Positions 14,698 through 22,058 of a stretch of 64,000 nucleotides of DNA are shown here, one piece after another. Position numbers and translations under genes: made by a program. The notes below the pieces were generated by a model. The model searched no databases. It was not told where the DNA came from and saw only the letters and a list, made by a program, of their open reading frames with translations. Each line of letters begins with the position of its first letter. The stretch's first letter is position 1. The stretch is from Blastococcus sp. CPCC 205250 (lineage in GTDB: Bacteria > Actinomycetota > Actinomycetes > Mycobacteriales > Geodermatophilaceae). The stretch lies in contig NZ_JABGCG010000010.1 in assembly GCF_019799925.1 (NCBI RefSeq), positions 124,001-188,000 on the forward strand, given 5' to 3'.

Positions 14698-15024
14698 TCA
14701 GCGGGGCTGGATCTCGCCCATCGGGCCGAAGCCGTCCACCCCGGGGGCGTCGACGTAGATGATCTGCGGCTGGGCGCTGACCAGGTCGGGCGCGACGTCG
14801 ACGAAACGCCTGAAGTGGTCGGTCCCCACGTGCGAGCTCCCGGCCGCGGCGTCCCGGAAGCCCTCGATGCAGACGAAGGTGTCCGGCTCCTCGAGGCTGC
14901 GCGACCACTCGAAGAAGACGCTGCCCTCCTCGGCGTCCACCGCCGCCGCGTACTCGCGGGCCAGCGACGTCCACTCCTCGGTGCGCTCGGGACGGACGGG
15001 GAACTTCACGACGATCAGGATCAC
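14698..15024 (-). CDS. ABM-domain (quinol monooxygenase-like) protein
   Basis: A 108-residue dimeric alpha+beta-barrel protein of the antibiotic biosynthesis monooxygenase type. It shows the usual strand-helix order: MILIVVKFPVRPERTEEW, then SVFFEWSRSLEEPDTFVCIEGF, then HVGTDHFRRFV. Relatives include YgiN-type quinol monooxygenases and other small oxidases that need no cofactor; substrate is unknown. The GTG at 15024 follows GAGGAG at seven bases. It starts 10 bases after the stop of the VOC gene, so the two form a small operon, convergent with the DUF559-like gene. Two small barrel proteins together suggest handling of a reactive small molecule, but that is speculation. Confidence 0.82.
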   Translation of the reverse strand: MILIVVKFPVRPERTEEWTSLAREYAAAVDAEEGSVFFEWSRSLEEPDTFVCIEGFRDAAAGSSHVGTDHFRRFVDVAPDLVSAQPQIIYVDAPGVDGFGPMGEIQPR

Positions 15025-15034
15025 TCGGATCTCC

Positions 15035-15412
15035 TCAGAGCGGGTCGAGGCGGCTGCGGAGCAGGCAGAACGGGTTGCCCTCGGGGTCGGCCAGCACGTG
15101 CCAGCCCTCGTCCCCGGTCTGTCCGACGTCGGCCGGCACGGCGCCGAGTGCGAGCAGGCGCTGCAGTTCGGCCTCCTGGTCGCGGTCGGTGGCGTTGACG
15201 TCGACGTGCAGCCGCCCCCCGGTCGGCGCGAGCTCACCGACCGGGCCGAACACCAGGGTGGGAGCGGGGCCGCCGAAGCCGGCCTCCGGGCCGATCTCCA
15301 CGGCGCCGTCCTCGCGCGAGAGCACGCGGTACCCGAGCACCTCGGCCCACCAGGCGGCGAGGGCCTCGGGGTCGCGGGCGTCGACGACGATCTCGGACAG
15401 TCGGCAGGCCAC
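15035..15412 (-). CDS. VOC (glyoxalase-like) family protein
   Basis: A 125-residue vicinal oxygen chelate protein with two beta-alpha-beta-beta-beta units. The first reads LSEIVVDARDPEALAAWW; the second includes RLHVDVNATD and ends WHVLADPEGNPFCLL, the usual glyoxalase/bleomycin-resistance-like ending. Possible metal ligands are the histidines of HVDV and WHVL and the glutamate of the last strand, but the set is incomplete by eye. It precedes the ABM-domain gene in a two-gene unit divergent from the FAH-family gene. Substrate is unknown; actinobacteria have dozens of such paralogues. Confidence 0.82.
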   Translation of the reverse strand: MACRLSEIVVDARDPEALAAWWAEVLGYRVLSREDGAVEIGPEAGFGGPAPTLVFGPVGELAPTGGRLHVDVNATDRDQEAELQRLLALGAVPADVGQTGDEGWHVLADPEGNPFCLLRSRLDPL

Positions 15413-15467
15413 GTCGTCCGACCGTAGGTGGTGGACGGCGGCGGCGCGCCCCGGAGCCGGCGGTCAG

Positions 15468-15473
15468 TAGCCT
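15468..15473 (+). promoter_or_regulatory. Predicted -10 element for the FAH-family gene
   Basis: TAGCCT lies six bases before the GTG start and there is no ribosome site between, which predicts a leaderless message that probably continues through gltX. Confidence 0.5.
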
Positions 15474-15479
15474 CGACCC

Positions 15480-16292
15480 GTGCGCATCGTCCGCTTCGCC
15501 TCGCCCTCGGGCATGTCCTTCGGTGTCCTCGACGGTGACGGCCAGGTCGCCCAGATCGAGGGCCACCCCTTCGGCGCCATCTCGTTCACCGGTCAGCGGT
15601 TCCCGCAGGCCGACATCCGGCTGCTCTCGCCGATCCTGCCGAGCAAGGTGGTCTGCGTCGGCAAGAACTACGCCGCGCACGTGGCGGAGATGAAGACCGG
15701 TGACGCGCCGAAGGAGCCGCTGCTGTTCCTCAAGCCCTCCACCTCGGTGATCGGCCCGGGCGACGCGATCCGCATCCCGCCGGGCAGCACCAACGTGCAC
15801 CACGAGGCCGAGCTCGCCGTCGTCATCGGCGCCCGCGGCGCGCGCAACGTCTCCCCGGAGCAGGTGTCGTCCAGCGTCTTCGGCTACACGATCGGCAACG
15901 ACGTCACCGAGCGGGACATGCAGCGCAGCGACGGGCAGTGGACCCGCGCCAAGGGCTTCGACTCGTTCTGCCCGCTGGGCCCGTGGATCGAGACCGACCT
16001 GCCCGGCATCGGCAAGGACCCGGCCGACCTGCAGGTGACCTGCACGGTCGACGGCGAGCTGCGGCAGGACGGCCGCACCAGCCAGCTGCTGTTCGACGTC
16101 CCGACGCTGATCTCCTACATCTCGCGGGTCATGACCCTGCTGCCCGGCGACGTCGTCCTCACCGGGACGCCGTCGGGCGTGGGCCCGATCACCCCCGGCC
16201 AGCGGGTCGAGGTCGCCATCGAGGGCCTCGGCTCCCTGACCAACTCGGTCTCCGGCGCCGACACCGTCTCCACGGCCGGCGGCGCGCGATGA
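15480..16292 (+). CDS. Fumarylacetoacetate hydrolase-family protein
   Basis: A 270-residue protein of the FAH superfamily, which includes acylpyruvases, 2-hydroxyhepta-2,4-diene-1,7-dioate isomerases and oxaloacetate decarboxylases. A short N-terminal domain (1-55) is followed by the catalytic domain, with KVVCVGKNYAAH, the metal-binding HHEAELAVVIG, the YTIGNDVTERD strand and GDVVLTGTPSGVG. The HHEAEL glutamates and the later aspartate give the expected metal site. The exact substrate cannot be deduced. Its stop overlaps the gltX start as ATGA, and a related gene is commonly found just before gltX in actinobacteria. Confidence 0.88.
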   Translation: MRIVRFASPSGMSFGVLDGDGQVAQIEGHPFGAISFTGQRFPQADIRLLSPILPSKVVCVGKNYAAHVAEMKTGDAPKEPLLFLKPSTSVIGPGDAIRIPPGSTNVHHEAELAVVIGARGARNVSPEQVSSSVFGYTIGNDVTERDMQRSDGQWTRAKGFDSFCPLGPWIETDLPGIGKDPADLQVTCTVDGELRQDGRTSQLLFDVPTLISYISRVMTLLPGDVVLTGTPSGVGPITPGQRVEVAIEGLGSLTNSVSGADTVSTAGGAR

Positions 16293-17788
16293 CGTCCCCC
16301 GCCACCCCGGCCCCGGCGACCGGCGTCCGGACGCGCTTCTGCCCGTCCCCGACGGGCATGGTGCACGTCGGGCTGCTGCGCACCGCGCTGTTCAACTGGG
16401 CGCACGCCCGGCACACCGGGGGCACCTTCGTCTTCCGGGTCGAGGACACCGACGCCGCCCGCGACTCCGAGGACTCCTACCGGCACCTGCTCGACTGCCT
16501 GCGCTGGCTCGGGCTGGACTGGGACGAGGGTCCGGAGGTCGGCGGCCCGCACGGGCCCTACCGGCAGTCGGAGCGGTCCGACGTCTACCGCGAGGTCGCC
16601 GGCGAGCTGCTCGCCGCCGGGCACGCCTACGAGTCCTTCTCCACGAACGAGGAGGTCGACGCCCGCCGCCGCGCGGCCGGGCAGGACCCCAAGCTCGGCT
16701 ACGACAACGCCGACCGGCACCTGACCGACGCGCAGAAGGCGGCGTTCCGGGACGAGGGCCGCCAGCCGGTGCTGCGGCTGCGGATGCCCGACACCGACCT
16801 GGTGTGGACCGACCTGGTGCGTGGCGAGGTGCGCTTCGCCGCGGGGTCGGTGCCCGACTTCGTCCTCGTCCGCGGCAACGGCGCCCCGCTGTACCCCTTC
16901 GTCAACCCGGTGGACGACGCCCTCATGGGCATCACCGACGTGCTCCGCGGCGAGGACCTGCTGCCCTCCACGCCCCGGCAGCTGGCGCTCTACGCCGCCC
17001 TCACCGACATCGGCGTCGCGCAGGGCACCCCGCGCTTCGGCCACCTGCCCTACGTGACCGGCGAGGGCAACAAGAAGCTGTCCAAGCGCGACCCGCAGTC
17101 CAACGTCGACGTCTACCGCGAGCGCGGGTTCCTCCCCGAGGGCTTCGCCAACTACCTGGCGCTGCTGGGCTGGGCGATCGCCGACGACCGGGACGTCTTC
17201 TCGACCGCGGAGCTCGTCGAGGCCTTCGACGTCACCCGGGTCAGCGCCAACCCGGCCCGCTTCGACCTCAAGAAGGCCGAGGCGATCAACGCCACCCACC
17301 TGCGCGCGCTGCCCGCCGAGGAGTTCCTCGCGCAGGTCCGTCCCTTCCTCACCGGGGCGGGGCTGCTCGCCGACCCGCCCACCGAGGAGCAGGAGCGGGT
17401 GCTGCGCGCCATCGCCCCGCTGGCCCAGGAGCGGATGATCGTGCTCTCCGACGCGGTCGGGCTGCTGGGCTTCCTGTTCACCGACGACGTCGAGATCGAC
17501 CCCGCGGCCGCCGCCAAGCAGCTCGCCGGGGCCGACGCCGCGGAGGTGCTCGACGCCGCCACCGCGGCGCTGACCGGGCTGACCGACTGGTCGACCGCGG
17601 CCGTCGAGGAGGCGCTCAGGACCGCGCTGGTCGACGGGCTGGGCCGCAAGCCGCGCCAGGCGTTCGGCCCGGTCCGGGTCGCCGTCAGCGGCCGCACCGT
17701 CTCCCCGCCGCTCTACGAGTCCATCGAGCTGCTCGGTCGCGAGCGCACGCTCGCCCGGCTGGCCGCGGCACGGGCGCACGGGGGATGA
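16289..17788 (+). CDS. gltX: Glutamyl-tRNA synthetase GltX
   Basis: A 499-residue class I aminoacyl-tRNA synthetase that charges tRNA-Glu. The HIGH-type motif is HVGL at 26-29 within CPSPTGMVHVG, and the KMSKS-type motif is KLSKR at 263-267. The C-terminal helical anticodon-binding region is complete. Actinobacteria generally lack GlnRS, so this enzyme probably also mischarges tRNA-Gln for GatCAB to amidate; that part is from general knowledge. The start overlaps the FAH stop by four bases and the stop overlaps the next gene's start. tRNA-Gln and two tRNA-Glu genes lie 1.5 kb downstream, so the enzyme and its substrates are encoded together. Confidence 0.96.
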   Translation: MTSPATPAPATGVRTRFCPSPTGMVHVGLLRTALFNWAHARHTGGTFVFRVEDTDAARDSEDSYRHLLDCLRWLGLDWDEGPEVGGPHGPYRQSERSDVYREVAGELLAAGHAYESFSTNEEVDARRRAAGQDPKLGYDNADRHLTDAQKAAFRDEGRQPVLRLRMPDTDLVWTDLVRGEVRFAAGSVPDFVLVRGNGAPLYPFVNPVDDALMGITDVLRGEDLLPSTPRQLALYAALTDIGVAQGTPRFGHLPYVTGEGNKKLSKRDPQSNVDVYRERGFLPEGFANYLALLGWAIADDRDVFSTAELVEAFDVTRVSANPARFDLKKAEAINATHLRALPAEEFLAQVRPFLTGAGLLADPPTEEQERVLRAIAPLAQERMIVLSDAVGLLGFLFTDDVEIDPAAAAKQLAGADAAEVLDAATAALTGLTDWSTAAVEEALRTALVDGLGRKPRQAFGPVRVAVSGRTVSPPLYESIELLGRERTLARLAAARAHGG

Positions 17789-19179
17789 CCTGGGCAGGCG
17801 GCCCCGACGGAGCGGAGGAGCCCTACACGGGACCGCCGCCCACGTCGCGCTACGCCGCCCCGCCGCGGGTGCCCGGCGCGCTGCCCGGGCTGCACCCGCC
17901 GCTGCCTGCGGGCGGTGACCACGGGCCGGTGCCCTGGCCGCTGGGACCCGTGCCGATGCCCGTCGGGCCGCACACGCCCGGCGCCGGCCCCCCGCCGCCC
18001 TGGGCGGTCCCCGGGGCACCGGCCGGATACGGCCCGCCCGCGTACGGGCCTCCCGGGTACGGGCCGCCCCGGTACGGGCCTCCCGCTCACGGGCCGCTCG
18101 GGTACGGCCCGCCCGCGCCCCCCGGGTACCCGCCGCCGTGGCCCGGTGCGCCCGGCCCGCCCGCCTGGGGCGCGCCGCCGCCGTGGGGTCAGCCCCCGGC
18201 GTGGGGGCCGACGCCGCCCTGGCTGCTGCCGAAGCCGCTGCCGCACGACGTCCCGACGCCGTTCCTGCTGGCCATGCGGTCGCGGACCTGGGGCTGGTGG
18301 CGGCCGCTGCTCGGGCTGCTGCTGTTCGCGGTCGTCTACACGGTGGCCGCGGTCGCCGTCATCGCCGTCGGGGCGGTGGCCGTGGTCTCGCGTGGCGAGG
18401 TCGACCCCCAGTTCGAGGACCTCACCGACCCGTGGGTGCTGCTGCTCACCAACCTGAGCCTGATCGTGGCCATCCCGGTGGTGTGGTTGTGCTGGGTGGC
18501 CGTCCACTCGATGCCGATCGGCTCCTCGAGCTCGGTGCTCGCCCGGCTGCGCTGGCCGCTGCTGCGCCGCTACGCGCCACTCGCGCTGCTCGCCCTGGGC
18601 GTCGGCCTGGTCGTGCAGCTGCTGCTCGGCCTCGTCCTGGACGACGGCGCCGAGGTCACCGGCCCCACCTCCTCCTTCGCCCTGCTGGTGGTGCTGGTGC
18701 TGGTCACCACGCCGTTGCAGTCGGCCGCCGAGGAGTACGTCTTCCGGGGCTACCTCAGCCAGGCGATCGCGGCGTGGATCGGCCGGGAGCGGGCCGGGGC
18801 GCTGGTGGCGGCCGTCCTCACCGCCGCGCTGTTCTCCCTGGCGCACCTGCCCGGGGACGTCCTGCTCTTCCTCGACCGGTTCGCCTTCGGGCTGGCCGCC
18901 TCGGCGGTGGTGTGGCTGACCGGTGGCATCGAGGCGGCCATCGTGCTGCACGCGGCCAACAACGTCCTGGTGTTCCTGCTCGCCGGCGCACTGGGGGAGG
19001 GGGTGCAGACCGACACCGTGGTCAGCGGCTGGGCGGGGCTGCTCGTCGTCGTCCTGGACGTGCTCGCGATGGCCGCCTACGTGCTGCTCGTCCGGAGGTC
19101 GGCGGCCCGCCGTCCTCCCGAGACGCGCACCCCGGCGCAGGACCTCCGGCCGCGGCTGGGAGCCGGCGCGCCTCGCTGA
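17785..19179 (+). CDS. CPBP (Rce1-like) membrane protease, proline-rich N-terminus
   Basis: A 464-residue protein. The first 160 residues are a Pro/Gly/Tyr-rich tail with repeated YGPP units and many tryptophans; then come about eight transmembrane segments carrying the CPBP/type II CAAX protease motifs: EEYVFR (E316, E317, R321), FSLAHL (H354) and HAANN. These are the catalytic residues of the Rce1 family, which in bacteria act in bacteriocin self-immunity, surface-protein processing or unknown roles. The ATG overlaps the gltX stop. The N-terminal tail is probably cytoplasmic and disordered. No substrate is evident from neighbours. Confidence 0.88.
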   Translation: MTWAGGPDGAEEPYTGPPPTSRYAAPPRVPGALPGLHPPLPAGGDHGPVPWPLGPVPMPVGPHTPGAGPPPPWAVPGAPAGYGPPAYGPPGYGPPRYGPPAHGPLGYGPPAPPGYPPPWPGAPGPPAWGAPPPWGQPPAWGPTPPWLLPKPLPHDVPTPFLLAMRSRTWGWWRPLLGLLLFAVVYTVAAVAVIAVGAVAVVSRGEVDPQFEDLTDPWVLLLTNLSLIVAIPVVWLCWVAVHSMPIGSSSSVLARLRWPLLRRYAPLALLALGVGLVVQLLLGLVLDDGAEVTGPTSSFALLVVLVLVTTPLQSAAEEYVFRGYLSQAIAAWIGRERAGALVAAVLTAALFSLAHLPGDVLLFLDRFAFGLAASAVVWLTGGIEAAIVLHAANNVLVFLLAGALGEGVQTDTVVSGWAGLLVVVLDVLAMAAYVLLVRRSAARRPPETRTPAQDLRPRLGAGAPR

Positions 19180-19215
19180 GGGGAGGGGGTGCGTGGGCCG
19201 CCTCCGGGCGTCGGG

Positions 19216-19221
19216 TATGGT
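19216..19221 (+). promoter_or_regulatory. Predicted -10 element of the tRNA-Gln gene
   Basis: TATGGT, 31 bases before the tRNA, fits TANNNT; a transcript would start near 19228. No convincing -35 was seen. A weaker CAGAAT at 19538-19543 may serve the second tRNA-Glu. Confidence 0.4.
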
Positions 19222-19252
19222 GGTCACCGCGCCGCGAGGCGTGCACGACCCT

Positions 19253-19324
19253 TGGGGTATGGGGTAATTGGCAGCCCGACGGTTTCTGGTTCCGTTAGTC
19301 TAGGTTCGAGTCCTGGTACCCCAG
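19253..19324 (+). tRNA. tRNA-Gln (anticodon CTG)
   Basis: The acceptor arms TGGGGTA and TACCCCA pair fully. D stem GGG/CCC, T arm with GGTTCGAGTCC, and anticodon loop TTCTGGT with CTG at 19286-19288. The anticodon stem has a T-T mismatch at its loop end (position 31-39), which is unusual but tolerable. CCA is not encoded. Confidence 0.95.
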
Positions 19325-19370
19325 CGAGGACGCCGCTCCCCGGAGCGGCGCACTCACGCACCACCCGCAC

Positions 19371-19443
19371 GGCCCCGTCGTCTAGCGGCCCAGGACGCCG
19401 CCCTCTCACGGCGGTAGCGAGGGTTCGAATCCCTTCGGGGCTA
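19371..19443 (+). tRNA. tRNA-Glu (anticodon CTC), first copy
   Basis: Standard cloverleaf: acceptor GGCCCCG with CGGGGCT (a G-T first pair), anticodon stem CCGCC/GGCGG with CTC at 19405-19407, T loop GGTTCGAATCC. Identical in sequence to the second copy 183 bases downstream. Confidence 0.97.
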
Positions 19444-19450
19444 CGCGCAC

Positions 19451-19481
19451 GAGAGCCCCCGGTCACCGACCGGGGGCTCTC
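19451..19481 (+). terminator. Hairpin after the first tRNA-Glu
   Basis: A perfect 14-bp stem, GAGAGCCCCCGGTC with its complement around the loop ACC, eight bases after the tRNA. No T run. Confidence 0.75.
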
Positions 19482-19553
19482 GCCGTTCCCGGGCCTGGGT
19501 GGCCGGCCCCCTCCGCGAGGGCTCCGTGCCGGCGTGGCAGAATCGTCGCGCAC

Positions 19554-19626
19554 GGCCCCGTCGTCTAGCGGCCCAGGACGCCGCCCTCTCACGGCGGTAG
19601 CGAGGGTTCGAATCCCTTCGGGGCTA
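19554..19626 (+). tRNA. tRNA-Glu (anticodon CTC), second copy
   Basis: Base-for-base copy of the tRNA at 19371-19443, with the CTC anticodon at 19588-19590. Confidence 0.97.
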
Positions 19627-19633
19627 CGCGCAC

Positions 19634-19664
19634 GAGAGCCCCCGGTCCCCGACCGGGGGCTCTC
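19634..19664 (+). terminator. Hairpin after the second tRNA-Glu
   Basis: The same 14-bp stem as at 19451-19481, with loop CCC instead of ACC. Confidence 0.75.
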
Positions 19665-19774
19665 GCCGTTCCCGGGCCCGCCGCCGGGGACCGGAGCAGG
19701 CGGCTGACCTGCTCCCGGACTAGCGTCTGCGTCCGGCGCCGCCCCGCCGGGGGAGGCAGGGAGGCGGGAGTCCG

Positions 19775-20866
19775 GTGATCCGCACGAGCCGGCGGCTGGC
19801 CGACGGCCGGGAGATCGTCTACTACGACGTGGACGGGTCGACCGCGGCCCGCGATGCCCCCGACCCGCGCGACCTCCCGTCGGTCAGCACCCACTCGCAG
19901 CTGCGCTGGGACGCGCTGCAGGGGGAGTGGGTCGTCTACGCCGCGCACCGGCAGACCCGGACCTTCCTCCCGCCCGCCGACGAGTGCCCGCTGTGCCCGA
20001 CGCGGCCCGGCCGCCCGCCGACGGAGGTCCCGGAGTCCGACTACCAGGTCGTCGTCTTCGAGAACCGCTTCCCGTCGCTGGCGACCGCGGTCGACCCCGA
20101 CGTGCCGCCCGCCGCCCCCGGCGCCCCGTACGCGCTGCAGCGGCCCGGGCAGGGCCGGTGCGAGGTCGTCGTCTTCACCAGCGACCACGACCGCGCGCCG
20201 GCCGACCTGCCGGTGGAGCGGCTGCGCCTGCTGGTCGACGTCTGGGCCGACCGCACCGAGGCGCTGTCGGGCCTCGACGGCGTCGAGTACGTGTTCCCCT
20301 TCGAGAACCACGGCGAGGAGATCGGGGTGACCCTCGCCCACCCGCACGGGCAGGTCTACGCCTATCCGTTCCTGCCGCCGCGGGCTGCGCGGGTGGTCGC
20401 CTCGATCGAGCGCCACCGCGCCGAGACCGGCGGCGACCTGTTCGCCGAGGTGGTCGCCGCCGAACGCGGCGGACCCCGGGTGGTCGCCTCGAACGAGCAC
20501 TGGACGGCGTTCGTGCCGGCCGCCGCACGGTGGCCCTACGAGCTCCAGCTCTTCCCGCACCGGCGGGTGCCCGACCTGCCCGCGCTGAGCGGCGCGGAGC
20601 GCGACGCCCTGGCCGACGCCCTGCGGGACGCGCTCGGCCGCTTCGCCCACCGCTTCGACGAGCCGATGAACTACATCGCCGCCTGGAACCAGGCGCCCGT
20701 GCGGCGCGCGCGGGAGGACTGGTGGCTGCACCTGCAGCTGTTCAGCCTCCGGCGCGCCCCCGGGAAGCTGAAGTACCTGGCCGGCTCCGAGTCGGGCATG
20801 GGCGCCTTCATCAGCGACACGACCCCCGAGGACGTCGCGGAGCAGCTGCGGGCCACCACGTGGTGA
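19775..20866 (+). CDS. galT: Galactose-1-phosphate uridylyltransferase GalT
   Basis: A 363-residue enzyme of the Leloir pathway that exchanges UMP between UDP-glucose and galactose-1-phosphate. The active-site motif is HPHGQ, with histidines at 189 and 191; an ECPLCP cysteine pair near residue 70 resembles the zinc site of this HIT-superfamily enzyme, and the ENRFPSL and ELQLFPHR segments are typical. The GTG start has GGGAGGCGGGAG upstream. A TAGCGT hexamer at 19721-19726 may be its -10, giving a 40-50 base leader. The stop overlaps the galK start by four bases. Confidence 0.94.
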   Translation: MIRTSRRLADGREIVYYDVDGSTAARDAPDPRDLPSVSTHSQLRWDALQGEWVVYAAHRQTRTFLPPADECPLCPTRPGRPPTEVPESDYQVVVFENRFPSLATAVDPDVPPAAPGAPYALQRPGQGRCEVVVFTSDHDRAPADLPVERLRLLVDVWADRTEALSGLDGVEYVFPFENHGEEIGVTLAHPHGQVYAYPFLPPRAARVVASIERHRAETGGDLFAEVVAAERGGPRVVASNEHWTAFVPAAARWPYELQLFPHRRVPDLPALSGAERDALADALRDALGRFAHRFDEPMNYIAAWNQAPVRRAREDWWLHLQLFSLRRAPGKLKYLAGSESGMGAFISDTTPEDVAEQLRATTW

Positions 20867-22032
20867 CCCCCGACGCGGAGCTGGGCGCCGCGGCCCGGGC
20901 CGCCTTCGTCACCGCCTTCGGCGCCGAGCCCGAGGGCGTCTGGGCGGCCCCCGGCCGCGTCAACGTGATCGGCGAGCACACCGACTACAACGAGGGCTTC
21001 GTGCTGCCCGTGGCGCTCGGCCAGACGACCCGGGCTGCGGTGGCCCGCCGCGACGACGCCCGCGTCGCGCTGATCTCCGCGCAGCACCCCGACCAGCGGG
21101 TCGACCTGGCCGTGGCCGACCTGGCACCCGGCTCCCCGGCCGGCTGGGCCGGCTACCCGGCCGGCGTGGTGCAGGCGCTGCGCGAGCGGGTGCCGGGCGG
21201 GGTGAGCGTGTTCGTCGACGGCGACGTGCCGGCCGGCATGGGGCTGTCGTCGTCGGCGGCGCTGTCGTGCTCGGTGGCGCTGGCGCTGCGCGACCTGGCC
21301 GCTCCCGAGCTGAGCCCGGCCGACCTCGTCGACGTCGCCCGCTCGGCGGAGAACGACTTCGTCGGAGCGCCCACCGGCATCCTCGACCAGTCCGCGTCGC
21401 TGCTGTGCACCGCCGGGAACGCCCTGTTCCTCGACACCCGCGACCGCAGCAGCGAGCAGGTGCCGCTGGACCTGGCGGCGGCCGGGCTGGTGCTGCTCGT
21501 CGTCGACACCGGGACGACGCACAGCCACGCCGGCGGCGGCTACGGCGACCGCCGGCGCGAGTGCGAGCGCGCCGCGCAGCGGCTGGGGGTGCCGGCGCTG
21601 CGCGACGTCCCCGACGTCGCCGCGCTCGCCCCGCTGGACGACGGCACCGACGACGGGGCGCTCCTGCTGCGCCGCGCCCGGCACGTGGTCACCGAGGACG
21701 CCCGGGTGCTCGAGGTCGTCGGGCTCCTGCGGGGCACCGACGACCCGCGCGCGATCGGACCGGTGCTCAGCGCCGGCCACGCCTCGCTGCGCGACGACTT
21801 CCAGATCTCGACGCCGGAGCTGGACGCCTGCGTGGCGGCCGCGGTCGAGGCCGGTGCCGCAGGGGCCCGGATGGTCGGCGGCGGCTTCGGCGGCAGCGCG
21901 ATCGTGCTGGTCGAGGCGGGGTCCGTCGATCGGGTGACCGACGTGATCACGCGCCGCTTCGGGGCAGAGGGCTACGGCGCGCCGCGGACCTCCCTGGCCG
22001 TACCCTCCGCAGGCGCCCGCCGGCTGGCCTGA
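20863..22032 (+). CDS. galK: Galactokinase GalK
   Basis: A 389-residue GHMP-family kinase that phosphorylates galactose at C1. The galactokinase signature GRVNVIGEHTDYN is at residues 31-43, the phosphate-binding loop is GLSSSAALSCS, and the C-terminal GHMP motif is MVGGGFGGSAI. The catalytic-base aspartate lies in GILDQSASL. The start overlaps galT as GTGA, and a sodium:solute symporter follows after 26 bases, so uptake, phosphorylation and uridylyl transfer of galactose are probably co-transcribed. UDP-galactose epimerase is not in the window. Confidence 0.95.
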   Translation: MTPDAELGAAARAAFVTAFGAEPEGVWAAPGRVNVIGEHTDYNEGFVLPVALGQTTRAAVARRDDARVALISAQHPDQRVDLAVADLAPGSPAGWAGYPAGVVQALRERVPGGVSVFVDGDVPAGMGLSSSAALSCSVALALRDLAAPELSPADLVDVARSAENDFVGAPTGILDQSASLLCTAGNALFLDTRDRSSEQVPLDLAAAGLVLLVVDTGTTHSHAGGGYGDRRRECERAAQRLGVPALRDVPDVAALAPLDDGTDDGALLLRRARHVVTEDARVLEVVGLLRGTDDPRAIGPVLSAGHASLRDDFQISTPELDACVAAAVEAGAAGARMVGGGFGGSAIVLVEAGSVDRVTDVITRRFGAEGYGAPRTSLAVPSAGARRLA

Positions 22033-22058
22033 CCCCCAACGACCCCCGAGGAGCCGTG

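Larger units (their letters stand above)
19366..19678 (+). repeat. Tandem duplication of the tRNA-Glu unit
   Basis: A 130-bp unit (19366-19495) holding a tRNA-Glu and its hairpin is repeated at 19549-19678 with a single difference, A versus C in the hairpin loop (19465 versus 19648). The 53-bp spacer between copies is not repeated. Confidence 0.95.
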
